Source of the DNA: an uncultured Collinsella sp.
Lineage (GTDB): Bacteria; Actinomycetota; Coriobacteriia; Coriobacteriales; Coriobacteriaceae
Assembly (NCBI GenBank): GCA_902494465.1
Contig: CABUTH010000068.1
Location: 1 to 9,395 of the forward strand
Direction: 5' to 3'
DNA length: 9,395 nt
Position numbers and translations under genes: made by a program. Each line of letters opens with the position of its first letter. Position 1 is the first letter of the stretch. Shown here in pieces: positions 1 to 6,191 of this stretch. The notes below the pieces were generated by a model, which made no database searches, was not told the DNA's origin, and saw only the letters and a list, made by a program, of their open reading frames with translations.

Positions 1-1350
1 GCACTTGAGGTACTTGCCACCCAAAGCGTCGGTAAGCTCGAGGGTCTCACCCGTGGCGCCCGCGATATCGGTATACGCGCCGCTCTTGGTGTCAGAGCTC
101 TGCCACTGGAAGTTGAGCTTGTCCGCGTCGACGAACGCGCCGTACGCGCCGCCCTTCTCCTTGGCGCGGGCCTTAGCGGTATCCCCCACCGTAAAGACGC
201 TCGTGTTGTCCTTGGTATTAACGATGGACACGGCCGAAATCTCGACCGCACCGGCCTGCTTGACCTTGCTGGAAGTGGTCTTGTTCACCGTGTTAACGCC
301 AGCGTTGGCCTCGACCCTGATGTACTTACCCTCAAGGTCGTCGCCCACCACGAGCGTAGCGCCCGTCTCGCCCTCGATCTTGGTAAATCCCGAGTACTGC
401 GAGGTGGATGCGGACCACGTGTAGGTGACCTTGGCATCGGCGGGGGCTTGCTGATAATAGCTTATGTACGGAGTCGCCGTCAGGGTATCGCCTATGCTCG
501 GCGTGTCGCTATTCAGCTTGACGCTGTTAAGCTCCATCTGACCGGCGCCCAGCACGGGGCCAGGAATGTAGTTGGCATTGATGCCCGAGCCGGAAGAAAC
601 GGACGGACCATAGTAGTCCTTGCCATCAACCGTTACCTTGCAGATGAAGTATTTGCCTTCCATCGCGGCGGTGACGGTGAGCGACTGCTCGTGGCCTACG
701 ACCTCGGTGTAGTCGGCGACATTGCTGCTGGCCCTGGTCGTGCCGGCGAGCCAGGTGTAAGTCCAGGTGCCGGGATTGGCAACGGACTCAGTCGAAGTGC
801 CGTACCAGTCGTCCTCGACCTCATCGTACATATTGGCCCAGAGCGTATCGCCCGCGCTGAGCGCGCCCGACTTCGTGGAATAGGAGCTGTCCTTATCCTT
901 GGTGTCCTGGATGAAGACCTTGGCCTCGCTCGAAAGCGTTGTGGCGGGCGCGGCGGCAACGGCGTTCTTCTGCTCCGATGCAGCAGGCGTCGCAGCAGAG
1001 TTCTCGGACTCAGTCACGTTGTCTGCGGCGGTGTCATCGCCATTCGCGGCACTCGCAATTGCGCCCTGATCAGCGTCGGCGCCATCGGCAGCAGCGCTCG
1101 CCGCCGCACTGTTCGCGCCGGTGTCGGTACCGGTACCATCGTCGGCCGCCGCGCCCTCGCCGCCCGTCGCAGCCTGAGCCACGGCCTCGGCAATGCCCTC
1201 GGCACCCTCGGCCCAAAGTTGCGCCGGCGTGGTGCCAAAAGCCATGGCAAAAGCCAGGAACGCCACCAGACCGCGCTTGGCTACGCCACGGGCAATCGCT
1301 CCATGACGACGCCACGAGGCGCGCTGGCACTCGTCCTCAAACATATCCAT
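1..1350 (-). CDS. Secreted surface protein with Ig-like repeats, 3' end beyond window (partial)
   Basis: The reading frame is open for 450 codons from ATG at 1350 to the left edge with no stop. Residues 1-47 form a long signal peptide: an Arg/Lys-rich start, a hydrophobic core around residues 28-39, and a likely cut after the LWA at 45-47. Residues about 48-140 are a low-complexity Ala/Gly/Asp linker. Three Ig-like units follow, starting near 143, 272 and 368. Units 2 and 3 share a pattern of VGDT, then Y/F-x-W, then an I-x-G-x-T-G-x-T-L block, then GKY. This pattern is typical of stalk modules in Gram-positive surface proteins. The SD sequence AGGAG lies 4 nt before the first ATG and 10 nt before the second (1344), so either could be the start. 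The gene sits behind a cobalamin riboswitch. The functional domain and any wall anchor lie off the window. Corrinoid binding is inferred from the riboswitch only. Confidence 0.85.
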   Translation of the reverse strand, partial: MDMFEDECQRASWRRHGAIARGVAKRGLVAFLAFAMAFGTTPAQLWAEGAEGIAEAVAQAATGGEGAAADDGTGTDTGANSAAASAAADGADADQGAIASAANGDDTAADNVTESENSAATPAASEQKNAVAAAPATTLSSEAKVFIQDTKDKDSSYSTKSGALSAGDTLWANMYDEVEDDWYGTSTESVANPGTWTYTWLAGTTRASSNVADYTEVVGHEQSLTVTAAMEGKYFICKVTVDGKDYYGPSVSSGSGINANYIPGPVLGAGQMELNSVKLNSDTPSIGDTLTATPYISYYQQAPADAKVTYTWSASTSQYSGFTKIEGETGATLVVGDDLEGKYIRVEANAGVNTVNKTTSSKVKQAGAVEISAVSIVNTKDNTSVFTVGDTAKARAKEKGGAYGAFVDADKLNFQWQSSDTKSGAYTDIAGATGETLELTDALGGKYLKC

Positions 1351-1468
1351 TTGTCTCCTATTGTCTGAACTTGGGACATTGCCCAGCGGCTGCCCCACGT
1401 CATCGCGCACATTGCGCTCGAGTACCCCCATCGGAGTCCCCCTTCCCTCCAGAGCCCAACGCGTACCG

Positions 1469-1482
1469 GCGGCTTTCGCCAC
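1469..1482 (-). promoter_or_regulatory. GAAA-tetraloop hairpin in riboswitch expression platform
   Basis: On the minus strand this reads GTGGC-GAAA-GCCGC, a 5-bp stem (one G-U pair) with a GNRA loop, 11 nt after the aptamer's closing helix. In cobalamin riboswitches a downstream hairpin often makes a kissing contact with the aptamer or controls access to the ribosome site. Whether this hairpin does so cannot be decided from sequence alone. Confidence 0.4.
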
Positions 1483-1493
1483 GGCCGCGCACA

Positions 1494-1666
1494 AGATGGG
1501 AGGCGATCCGACTTAACCTTACCGACCCGGGCGCGCCGTCCGATCTGCGACGCGACTATCCCGGGCCAAGAGGAATTACGGTTACTGGTACAGCCGGGGA
1601 CTTGCACCCCGATTCTCCCAAACGCACAGGAAAACCGCGCATTCGTGCGTCTCCGCACCACCATCT
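1494..1666 (-). ncRNA. Cobalamin riboswitch aptamer
   Basis: Reading the minus strand, the conserved core begins at 1619 with GGGAGAATCGGGGTGCAAGT. It continues CCCCGG-CTGTACC-AGTAACCGT, matching the known cobalamin aptamer order (GGGA, GGTGxAAxTCC, CxGxxCC, xACxGT). The B12 box follows as AGTCGGATCGCCTCCC at 1513-1498. A closing helix is visible: AGATGG (1666-1661) pairs exactly with CCATCT (1499-1494). About 140 nt separate the aptamer from the start codon of the surface protein. That stretch holds a GTGGC-GAAA-GCCGC hairpin (1482-1469) but no U-tract terminator, so translational control seems more likely than attenuation. The aptamer class follows from sequence matching by eye; the mechanism is inference. 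Confidence 0.85.
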
Positions 1667-1675
1667 AGGCCATCG

Positions 1676-1704
1676 ATTATTACTGTCGATATGGTAGCAC
1701 GCAA
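1676..1704 (-). promoter_or_regulatory. Candidate promoter for the riboswitch and surface-protein transcript
   Basis: On the minus strand a -35-like TTGCGT (1704-1699) and a -10-like AATAAT (1681-1676) are separated by 17 nt. They match the sigma-70 consensus at 3/6 and 5/6. Transcription would begin near 1668, just ahead of the riboswitch's closing helix at 1666. The -35 box overlaps the T-tract of the terminator just upstream. Confidence 0.5.
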
Positions 1705-1730
1705 AAGGGCCCCGCACACAGGCGAAGCCC
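1703..1730 (-). terminator. Intrinsic terminator downstream of ubiB
   Basis: On the minus strand GGGCTTCGC (1730-1722) pairs with GCGGGGCCC (1715-1707) around a 6-nt loop. This 9-bp stem contains two G-U pairs and is followed by TTTT (1706-1703). It lies about 285 nt beyond the ubiB stop and insulates the riboswitch transcript from ubiB read-through. Confidence 0.75.
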
Positions 1731-1794
1731 AAGGTAAAAGCTATGGTTTGCAATAGGAAGAGCTGTCGTCGGACCTTGCAAGAACAGCCCGTTT

Positions 1795-1948
1795 CAAAAC
1801 TATGCCGGATTACGGCGCTGAATCAGCACCTCGCAACCATACCTGCCATTTTCGAAAACCAACGACTCATCTACCTGCGGTTTTAAAAGCACGGATTCCG
1901 GCATGGTCGAGGTTCGGCGCTCCAGCCCCGTAAACCGGCATAGTTTTG
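1795..1948. repeat. 154-bp palindromic intergenic element with 26-bp terminal inverted repeats
   Basis: The left end (1795-1820) begins CAAAACTATGCCGG, and the complement of the right end (1948-1923) begins identically. The two 26-base ends differ at only 2 positions. Pairing continues inward: ACCTCG and ACCAT on the left (about 1829-1840) match their complements at about 1902-1913. AAAACC (1855-1860) and GGTTTT (1879-1884) flank the centre. The unit therefore folds into one long imperfect hairpin. It carries no supported gene. It lies in the 3' region of ubiB and resembles a miniature inverted-repeat element or large intergenic palindrome. Its family and copy number are unknown from this window. 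Confidence 0.7.
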
Positions 1949-1985
1949 TTCGGACCAGCCCACGTCGGCGCGACGCAAGGCAAAA

Positions 1986-2016
1986 TGATCCGTTTTCCTC
2001 CGTCCCCAAGGGATCA
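1986..2016. repeat. Short inverted repeat spanning the ubiB stop codon
   Basis: TGATCC (1986-1991) and GGATCA (2011-2016) are perfect inverted copies with 19 nt between them. The right copy includes the TGA stop of ubiB. On the minus strand the hairpin is followed by TTTT, so it may be a weak terminator or RNA-stabilising end. The stem is short and the loop long. Confidence 0.4.
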
Positions 2017-3777
2017 ATGCTTACCGCCGTGGCTGTTGCGCCAGATCTCGCGGCCCAGCATCAACGCCAGCACCAGCGCACTCACGTAGCCCATAAAGCC
2101 AATGACCGGGATACCGAACACAACCGGCTCGATGCGCGCGTAGTACACCACCGACGAACCGATAAACAGACCGGCGACCACAATTGCCATCGACATGCGG
2201 TCGATAATTCCACCCAGCTGTCGCAGCGCTTTATCGCTGCTCATGATCTGCGTGTTCACCTTAAGCTGACCGCGCGTGAGCATGCGCGACGCCAGCCCCA
2301 GGTACTCGGCCGCCTCGAGCGAACCTTTTGCCGCTCGATAGCTGCTCGCGGCAAGATCGCGCCCCATATCGCGCACGCGCGCATAGGTACTTTTCTCGTT
2401 TTTGATATGCGTCTGGATAATCTGGATCATGTTGACGTTGGGCATGTACTCGGTCAGCAAGCCCTCAAGCGTCACCATGCCGCGCGCGAACATTGTCACC
2501 ACGCTCGGCAGCTCAACGTCGTTCTTGCGCGCCAAGTTTAGCAGCGAGGTCAAAAACTCGCCGATATCCAGGTCCTTAAGGTCAAGACCCGCAAAGTCGG
2601 CGACGATAAAGTCCAAGTCGGACAAAAAGGCCGAATGGTCGAGCTCGGCCGAGTCGCCGCGCGTCACGGCAAAGCGCATAAGCGAGTCCTTGAGCTTGGG
2701 CACGTCGCCCTCGGCCACGGCAAAGATCATATCCTTGACGATACCGCGGTCGTGGCTCGACATGCGCCCGACCATGCCCAGGTCGATAAAGTAAACGATG
2801 CCATCTTTGAGGATGATGTTTCCCGCATGCGGGTCGGCATGGAAAAAGCCGTCATCGAGCACCTGCGTCGAATAGTCCTCGACAATCGCCGAGCCGATCT
2901 TTTCAAGGTCATAGCCCTCGGCCACCAGGCGCTCGGGATCGGCAATCGAGATGCCGTCGATGTAGTCCATGACCACGACGTGTTCGGTGCAAAGGTCCAA
3001 GTAGGATTTGGGACACGACACGCCATGCACACTCTTATGGAACTCATAGAAATCGTTGAGGTTTTTGGCCTCGGCCAAAAAGTTGGTCTCCTCGCGAAAC
3101 GAGGCCCACAGCTCCTCGACGACGGCGTGTAAGTCAACAAACTGATCGGTGTTGACGAACTTGGAAACGATGCGCACCACCGAACGGATGATGTCGATGT
3201 CCTGCGCCATGACCTGCTGCGCGCCGGGGCGCTGCACCTTAACGGCCACGTCCTCGCCCGTCACCAAGCGGGCACGGTGTACCTGCGCGAGCGACGCGCT
3301 TCCGAGCGGGTTGGGGTCGATCGCGTCGAACATCTGCCCCAAGCGCTGGCCGTACTCCTCTTCCAGACAGCGGAGCACTACCTCATACGGCACCGGCTCT
3401 ACGTCGGAGCGCAGGCGACGCAGCTCGTCGCAAAACCGCTGCGGCAAAATCTCGGAGCGGTTAGCCAGAATCTGCCCCATCTTGACGAACATGGGGCCGA
3501 GCTCTTCGAGCAGACGACGCAGGCGCACCGGCGTGAGGTTATCCCATACGCGGTACTTTTTGACCAGGCGAACGATCTGCCCAATGCGCTCACGGCGACC
3601 TGCCGGCGTGAGCTGGTATTCCTCGTCCGGCGCCATCGCGTCGGGCTCCTCGGGGACCATATCGACAGCACGCGGCTTCTTGCGAGCGCCCGAGACGGCG
3701 GCCTCAACCTCATCGACAACCGCCGTCTCGTCACCCAAGGGATCTAGATTGTTGTAATCGGTGGTGGAATCTGCCAT
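2014..3777 (-). CDS. ubiB: ABC1/UbiB-family atypical kinase-like protein (AarF/UbiB)
   Basis: This 587-residue protein carries the hallmarks of the UbiB atypical kinase family. The KxGQ motif is at 99-102 and the Ala-rich loop GSASLAQVH at 159-167 replaces the normal Gly-rich loop. The ATP-site lysine is K180 in VAVKVQRPG, the HADPHAGN catalytic loop is at 313-320, and the metal-binding DLG is at 332-334. Two hydrophobic segments near 529-547 and 551-573 anchor the C-terminus in the membrane, leaving the kinase-like body in the cytoplasm. Residues 1-55 are an acidic, probably disordered extension. In other bacteria UbiB supports ubiquinone synthesis or lipid handling. Coriobacteria are not known to make ubiquinone, so the role here is probably different. 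It starts 8 nt after the phasin-like gene and lacks a good ribosome site of its own, so translation may be coupled. The symbol is a family label only. Confidence 0.9.
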   Translation of the reverse strand: MADSTTDYNNLDPLGDETAVVDEVEAAVSGARKKPRAVDMVPEEPDAMAPDEEYQLTPAGRRERIGQIVRLVKKYRVWDNLTPVRLRRLLEELGPMFVKMGQILANRSEILPQRFCDELRRLRSDVEPVPYEVVLRCLEEEYGQRLGQMFDAIDPNPLGSASLAQVHRARLVTGEDVAVKVQRPGAQQVMAQDIDIIRSVVRIVSKFVNTDQFVDLHAVVEELWASFREETNFLAEAKNLNDFYEFHKSVHGVSCPKSYLDLCTEHVVVMDYIDGISIADPERLVAEGYDLEKIGSAIVEDYSTQVLDDGFFHADPHAGNIILKDGIVYFIDLGMVGRMSSHDRGIVKDMIFAVAEGDVPKLKDSLMRFAVTRGDSAELDHSAFLSDLDFIVADFAGLDLKDLDIGEFLTSLLNLARKNDVELPSVVTMFARGMVTLEGLLTEYMPNVNMIQIIQTHIKNEKSTYARVRDMGRDLAASSYRAAKGSLEAAEYLGLASRMLTRGQLKVNTQIMSSDKALRQLGGIIDRMSMAIVVAGLFIGSSVVYYARIEPVVFGIPVIGFMGYVSALVLALMLGREIWRNSHGGKH

Positions 3778-3785
3778 CTGCGCTG

Positions 3786-4202
3786 CTACTCGGCCTCTTC
3801 GGCGTCCTCTGCGTCGTCGGGCTCAACGGACTCGACGGGCACCGAGGTCACGTTGTCCTCGACCGAATCGACGATGTCGCGCACATGGGCCAGGAAGGCC
3901 GTGCGCTCGGGGGCGGTCATAACGCGGACGCGGGCCAGGATGAGCTCGTCGAGCACGCGCTGTGCCGCAGTCTCGCCCTGCATGCCCAGGCGCTCGGTCA
4001 GGTCGGAGATGGTGCCACCCGCCTGCTCGAACATGTCGGATACGCTGCGGGCGATATCGGGGGTGCCGGCATCCTTGCGGACCTGCTCGCCCTTGGTACC
4101 GAGGTCGTCGAGAACCTTCTTGCCGCCCTCAACGGCAACGGCGGCGGCGCCGAAGCCCACGTTAATGGCGCCGTTAACAAGCTGATCGAGTTTCATAACC
4201 AT
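3786..4202 (-). CDS. Phasin-like / polyhydroxyalkanoate granule-associated-like protein
   Basis: This protein of 138 residues has no signal peptide. It opens with an amphipathic, Ala/Gly/Val-rich helix (about 4-30, including NGAINVGFGAAAVAVEGGKK). Charged helical stretches follow, and the last 16 residues are strongly acidic. This layout matches small phasin-like proteins, which coat granules or membranes through amphipathic helices. The start at 4202 is chosen because GGAG lies 6 nt upstream; a TTG at 4214 and an ATG at 4196 are less well placed. It lies 8 nt before ubiB and forms a two-gene operon with it, suggesting the two act together at a membrane or lipid surface. No PHA synthase is present in the window, so a PHA role is not shown. 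The family call rests on composition and context. Confidence 0.65.
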   Translation of the reverse strand: MVMKLDQLVNGAINVGFGAAAVAVEGGKKVLDDLGTKGEQVRKDAGTPDIARSVSDMFEQAGGTISDLTERLGMQGETAAQRVLDELILARVRVMTAPERTAFLAHVRDIVDSVEDNVTSVPVESVEPDDAEDAEEAE

Positions 4203-4237
4203 GGTTGGCTCCAATCATGAACAACTGCATTGGCGTT

Positions 4238-4267
4238 CTTGTACCCAAGATTGAGCGAAAGCGACAA
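4238..4267 (-). promoter_or_regulatory. Candidate promoter of the phasin-ubiB operon with overlapping inverted repeat
   Basis: On the minus strand TTGTCG (4267-4262) and TACAAG (4243-4238) are 18 nt apart, each matching the sigma-70 consensus at 4/6. The -10 lies inside an inverted repeat, TCTTG-TACC-CAAGA (4237-4250), which could be an operator. It is located in the 99-nt gap after the C69 peptidase gene, so the phasin-ubiB pair may have its own promoter. Confidence 0.35.
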
Positions 4268-4301
4268 AGCGTTTTAGCGCTATTCGATCGACGGGAAATC
4301 C

Positions 4302-5825
4302 CTACCTCACGTTGTCGTTCATCGCGAAAGAGTTCTTCATGGCGCAGCTCGTGGTGTAGAGCACCTTGCCCAGTAGAGCATCGGTCTCTACGCGAACACG
4401 CTCGGCAAAGGCCTCATTGGCGCGTGCAAGCTCGGCAGGCACTTCGGCCTCGGGCAGAACGGCTACGGCAGCGTCGATGTCATGGATCTGCTTGTGGCCC
4501 ATGCCACCGACCTTCTCCTGATAATCCTCGACCGCGCGACCGCACTCATGGAAGCGGACGTCAGCCAGCGCGCCGATCAGGCGGTTGGCCCAGTAGAAGT
4601 TTTCGGACGTCACGCGAGCCTGCGTGTCGGCATAGTACTCGGGCATGGTCTCGACGTTGGCGTACAGCGGAACCAGCGCGTTAAACGAGTTGGAGCCAAG
4701 CGCCATCCACTGCACGGCGCGATAGGCCGGCTGCGCATAGGGACGCAGCTGCAACACGGCGAGCTGGCTGTTGCGGTTGATGCCGATGGGGCGATAGGCG
4801 CCGCGCGTGGCGGGCGTGCCCTTGCTGCCGTAGCAGTCGTACTCCGTGCCCTGGTAGTGGCTCGAAAGCACGTACTTGATGTCCTCGATGGTCACCTTGC
4901 GCTCGGGCACGCGGCTCCAAGGGATATCGTCGCTCTCGGGCGTGTAGTCGGCGTCGGGACCGTCCCATACATCGCTGGGGTTGAGGCAGCGCTGCATATA
5001 CCAGGCGCGCGGCGTGTTATAGACGTGGTCACTGTCGCTGTGCGAGCCAAAGGCCTCGCGCGGGTTAAAGACCGCAGCCGGACCGTCGCCCTCGACGCCC
5101 AGCGTCAGGTCCAGATGCCACTCGGCCATCCAGGAGCGCAGGTCGGCGGAGCACATGTGGTCGGCCTGGGCGCCCTCAGCGTCGTCCAGGTCAAAGCTAT
5201 CGATACCCAGCTGGTTGGGCATGGTCACATAGGCGTCATCGGGCACGCGCTTGGCGATCCAGTGGTGGCCGCCGATGGTCTCGAGCCACCAGATCTCGTC
5301 AACGTCACTAAAGGCAATACCGTTGTTCTCGTAGGTGCCGTAGCGCTCGAGCAGCTCGCCCAGAATGCGCACACCGTCGCGGGCAGACTTGGCGTACGGC
5401 AGCACCAGGGTCACCATGTCCTCCTCACCCAGACCGCCGGGCTGCGCCGGAACATAGCCGTCCTCGCCCTCGTTGCCCTTGGCGGGCACGTAGTCCACGA
5501 GCGGATCGGCGCCGCGGACGCGCTCGTTGGTGGTGAGCGTCTCGGTTGCGGACATGCCAACATTGAGCTCGTTGAAACCAGCCTCGGCCCAAATTCCATG
5601 ACCCGGGACAACGTCGGGGACGCTTGTGTAGCGCATGGGATTGTCGGGCAGCTCAACGGTCAGGTGGCTCAGGACACTCGTGTAGACACGCGGCTGCTCG
5701 TCGGGATGCACCACGCGCATGCGCTTGGGCTCAAACACCCCGTTGGACGAGTCCTCGTTGCGGGCAACCAGCGTCGACCCGTCGTAGCTCGCGTTCTTAC
5801 CAACCAAAATCGTTGTGCACGGCAT
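4302..5825 (-). CDS. C69-family dipeptidase (PepD-like)
   Basis: The 507-residue protein begins MPCTTILVGKNAS, followed by DGST (15-18) and ARNED (21-25). This is the signature of peptidase family C69 (dipeptidase A/PepD), N-terminal-nucleophile hydrolases in which the cysteine becomes the catalytic residue once exposed. Here Cys3 follows only Met-Pro, so little or no propeptide needs removing. No signal peptide is seen, so the enzyme should be cytoplasmic and would cut dipeptides from imported peptides. The length is close to that usual for the family (about 470-510). AGGAGG sits 6 nt before the ATG, a strong ribosome site. The gene stands alone between the AT-rich 228-bp element upstream and the phasin-ubiB pair downstream. 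Substrate preference cannot be read from sequence. Confidence 0.92.
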   Translation of the reverse strand: MPCTTILVGKNASYDGSTLVARNEDSSNGVFEPKRMRVVHPDEQPRVYTSVLSHLTVELPDNPMRYTSVPDVVPGHGIWAEAGFNELNVGMSATETLTTNERVRGADPLVDYVPAKGNEGEDGYVPAQPGGLGEEDMVTLVLPYAKSARDGVRILGELLERYGTYENNGIAFSDVDEIWWLETIGGHHWIAKRVPDDAYVTMPNQLGIDSFDLDDAEGAQADHMCSADLRSWMAEWHLDLTLGVEGDGPAAVFNPREAFGSHSDSDHVYNTPRAWYMQRCLNPSDVWDGPDADYTPESDDIPWSRVPERKVTIEDIKYVLSSHYQGTEYDCYGSKGTPATRGAYRPIGINRNSQLAVLQLRPYAQPAYRAVQWMALGSNSFNALVPLYANVETMPEYYADTQARVTSENFYWANRLIGALADVRFHECGRAVEDYQEKVGGMGHKQIHDIDAAVAVLPEAEVPAELARANEAFAERVRVETDALLGKVLYTTSCAMKNSFAMNDNVR

Positions 5826-5901
5826 GCGCGTCCTCCTTGAGCGAAGAAATCAAACGGTAACAGTGTATCGCTTCGGCGCAAAAAGGGCGAAACCGCGACT
5901 C

Positions 5902-5923
5902 TTCGAGACCCCTTCGGGACCCC
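5902..5923. repeat. Tandem 11-bp repeat in the C69 peptidase leader
   Basis: TTCGAGACCCC is followed directly by TTCGGGACCCC, two 11-bp units with one difference. They end two bases before the left boundary of the 228-bp element. The repeat could be a regulatory site of the dipeptidase promoter or a scar of the element's insertion. Neither is proven. Confidence 0.45.
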
Positions 5924-5925
5924 TG

Positions 5926-6153
5926 TGTGCAAAAAATGCCAAATATGAGTACTGTCACCAATTTAGTAGCAGCAAATTTCCTCGTAACGAGTGCCGAAAA
6001 TCCCCATTTGTCCAAAAGCAAGACAACGTTATTCCCCATAGGTTCAATAAAATTAGCTTCCTAACGAGAATGAATATCGCTAGGAAGCCAAAAAGACCTA
6101 AAACATATGTGACTATCTTGGCAACAGTACTCATATTTGGCGTTTTTTGCACA
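5926..6153. mobile_element. AT-rich 228-bp element with terminal inverted repeats (MITE-like)
   Basis: The left end (5926-5955) and the complement of the right end (6153-6124) match over 30 bases with one difference. Both begin TGTGCAAAAAA and contain GCCAAATATGAGTACTGT. Weaker similarity extends another 13 bases inward. The centre holds a perfect 8-bp stem, GCTTCCTA (6056-6063) with TAGGAAGC (6081-6088). Base composition is clearly more AT-rich than the flanking genes. No transposase or well-initiated ORF is inside; short open frames exist on both strands but lack ribosome sites. It fills the gap between folD and the dipeptidase gene. It is best read as a non-autonomous inverted-repeat element, or alternatively as a structured RNA locus. 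Confidence 0.6.
6056..6088. repeat. Central hairpin of the 228-bp element
   Basis: A perfect 8-bp inverted repeat (GCTTCCTA / TAGGAAGC) with a 17-nt loop lies near the middle of the inverted-repeat element. A second small palindrome, CTCGT-A-ACGAG, lies near 5983-5993. Confidence 0.6.
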
Positions 6154-6191
6154 GTGGGTATATAACTGACCCTTCATACAGCCCAAAACGC

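Noticed and set aside
448..1368. Plus-strand 306-codon open frame
   Set aside because: It is antisense to the secreted surface protein, whose minus-strand frame has a signal peptide, SD sequence and repeat structure. The plus frame has no such support and is an artefact of high GC.
1561..1620. Possible tRNA-like or T-box-like structure in the 1494-1666 region
   Set aside because: The conserved blocks and the B12 box fit a cobalamin aptamer; there is no anticodon arm, CCA end or T-box sequence.
939..1697. Plus-strand 252-codon open frame across the riboswitch region
   Set aside because: Arg/Pro/His-rich composition with no domain, and it runs through the antisense of the cobalamin aptamer.
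1800..2009. Minus-strand 69-codon frame after ubiB
   Set aside because: It starts at a TTG without a ribosome site and most of it is translation of the palindromic 154-bp element.
4482..5840. Plus-strand 452-codon open frame
   Set aside because: Exact antisense shadow of the C69 dipeptidase; the opposite strand has the Cys3 signature and an ideal SD sequence.
5931..6070. Plus-strand 43-codon frame from the ATG at 5937 in the left terminal repeat
   Set aside because: It is the mirror image of the start seen in the other arm, has no SD sequence and no recognisable content.
5955..6152. Minus-strand 65-codon frame with a hydrophobic stretch inside the 228-bp element
   Set aside because: GTG start with no ribosome site, and it begins inside the terminal inverted repeat. 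The apparent membrane segment is expected from AT-rich DNA. A small transposon-borne protein is not excluded.
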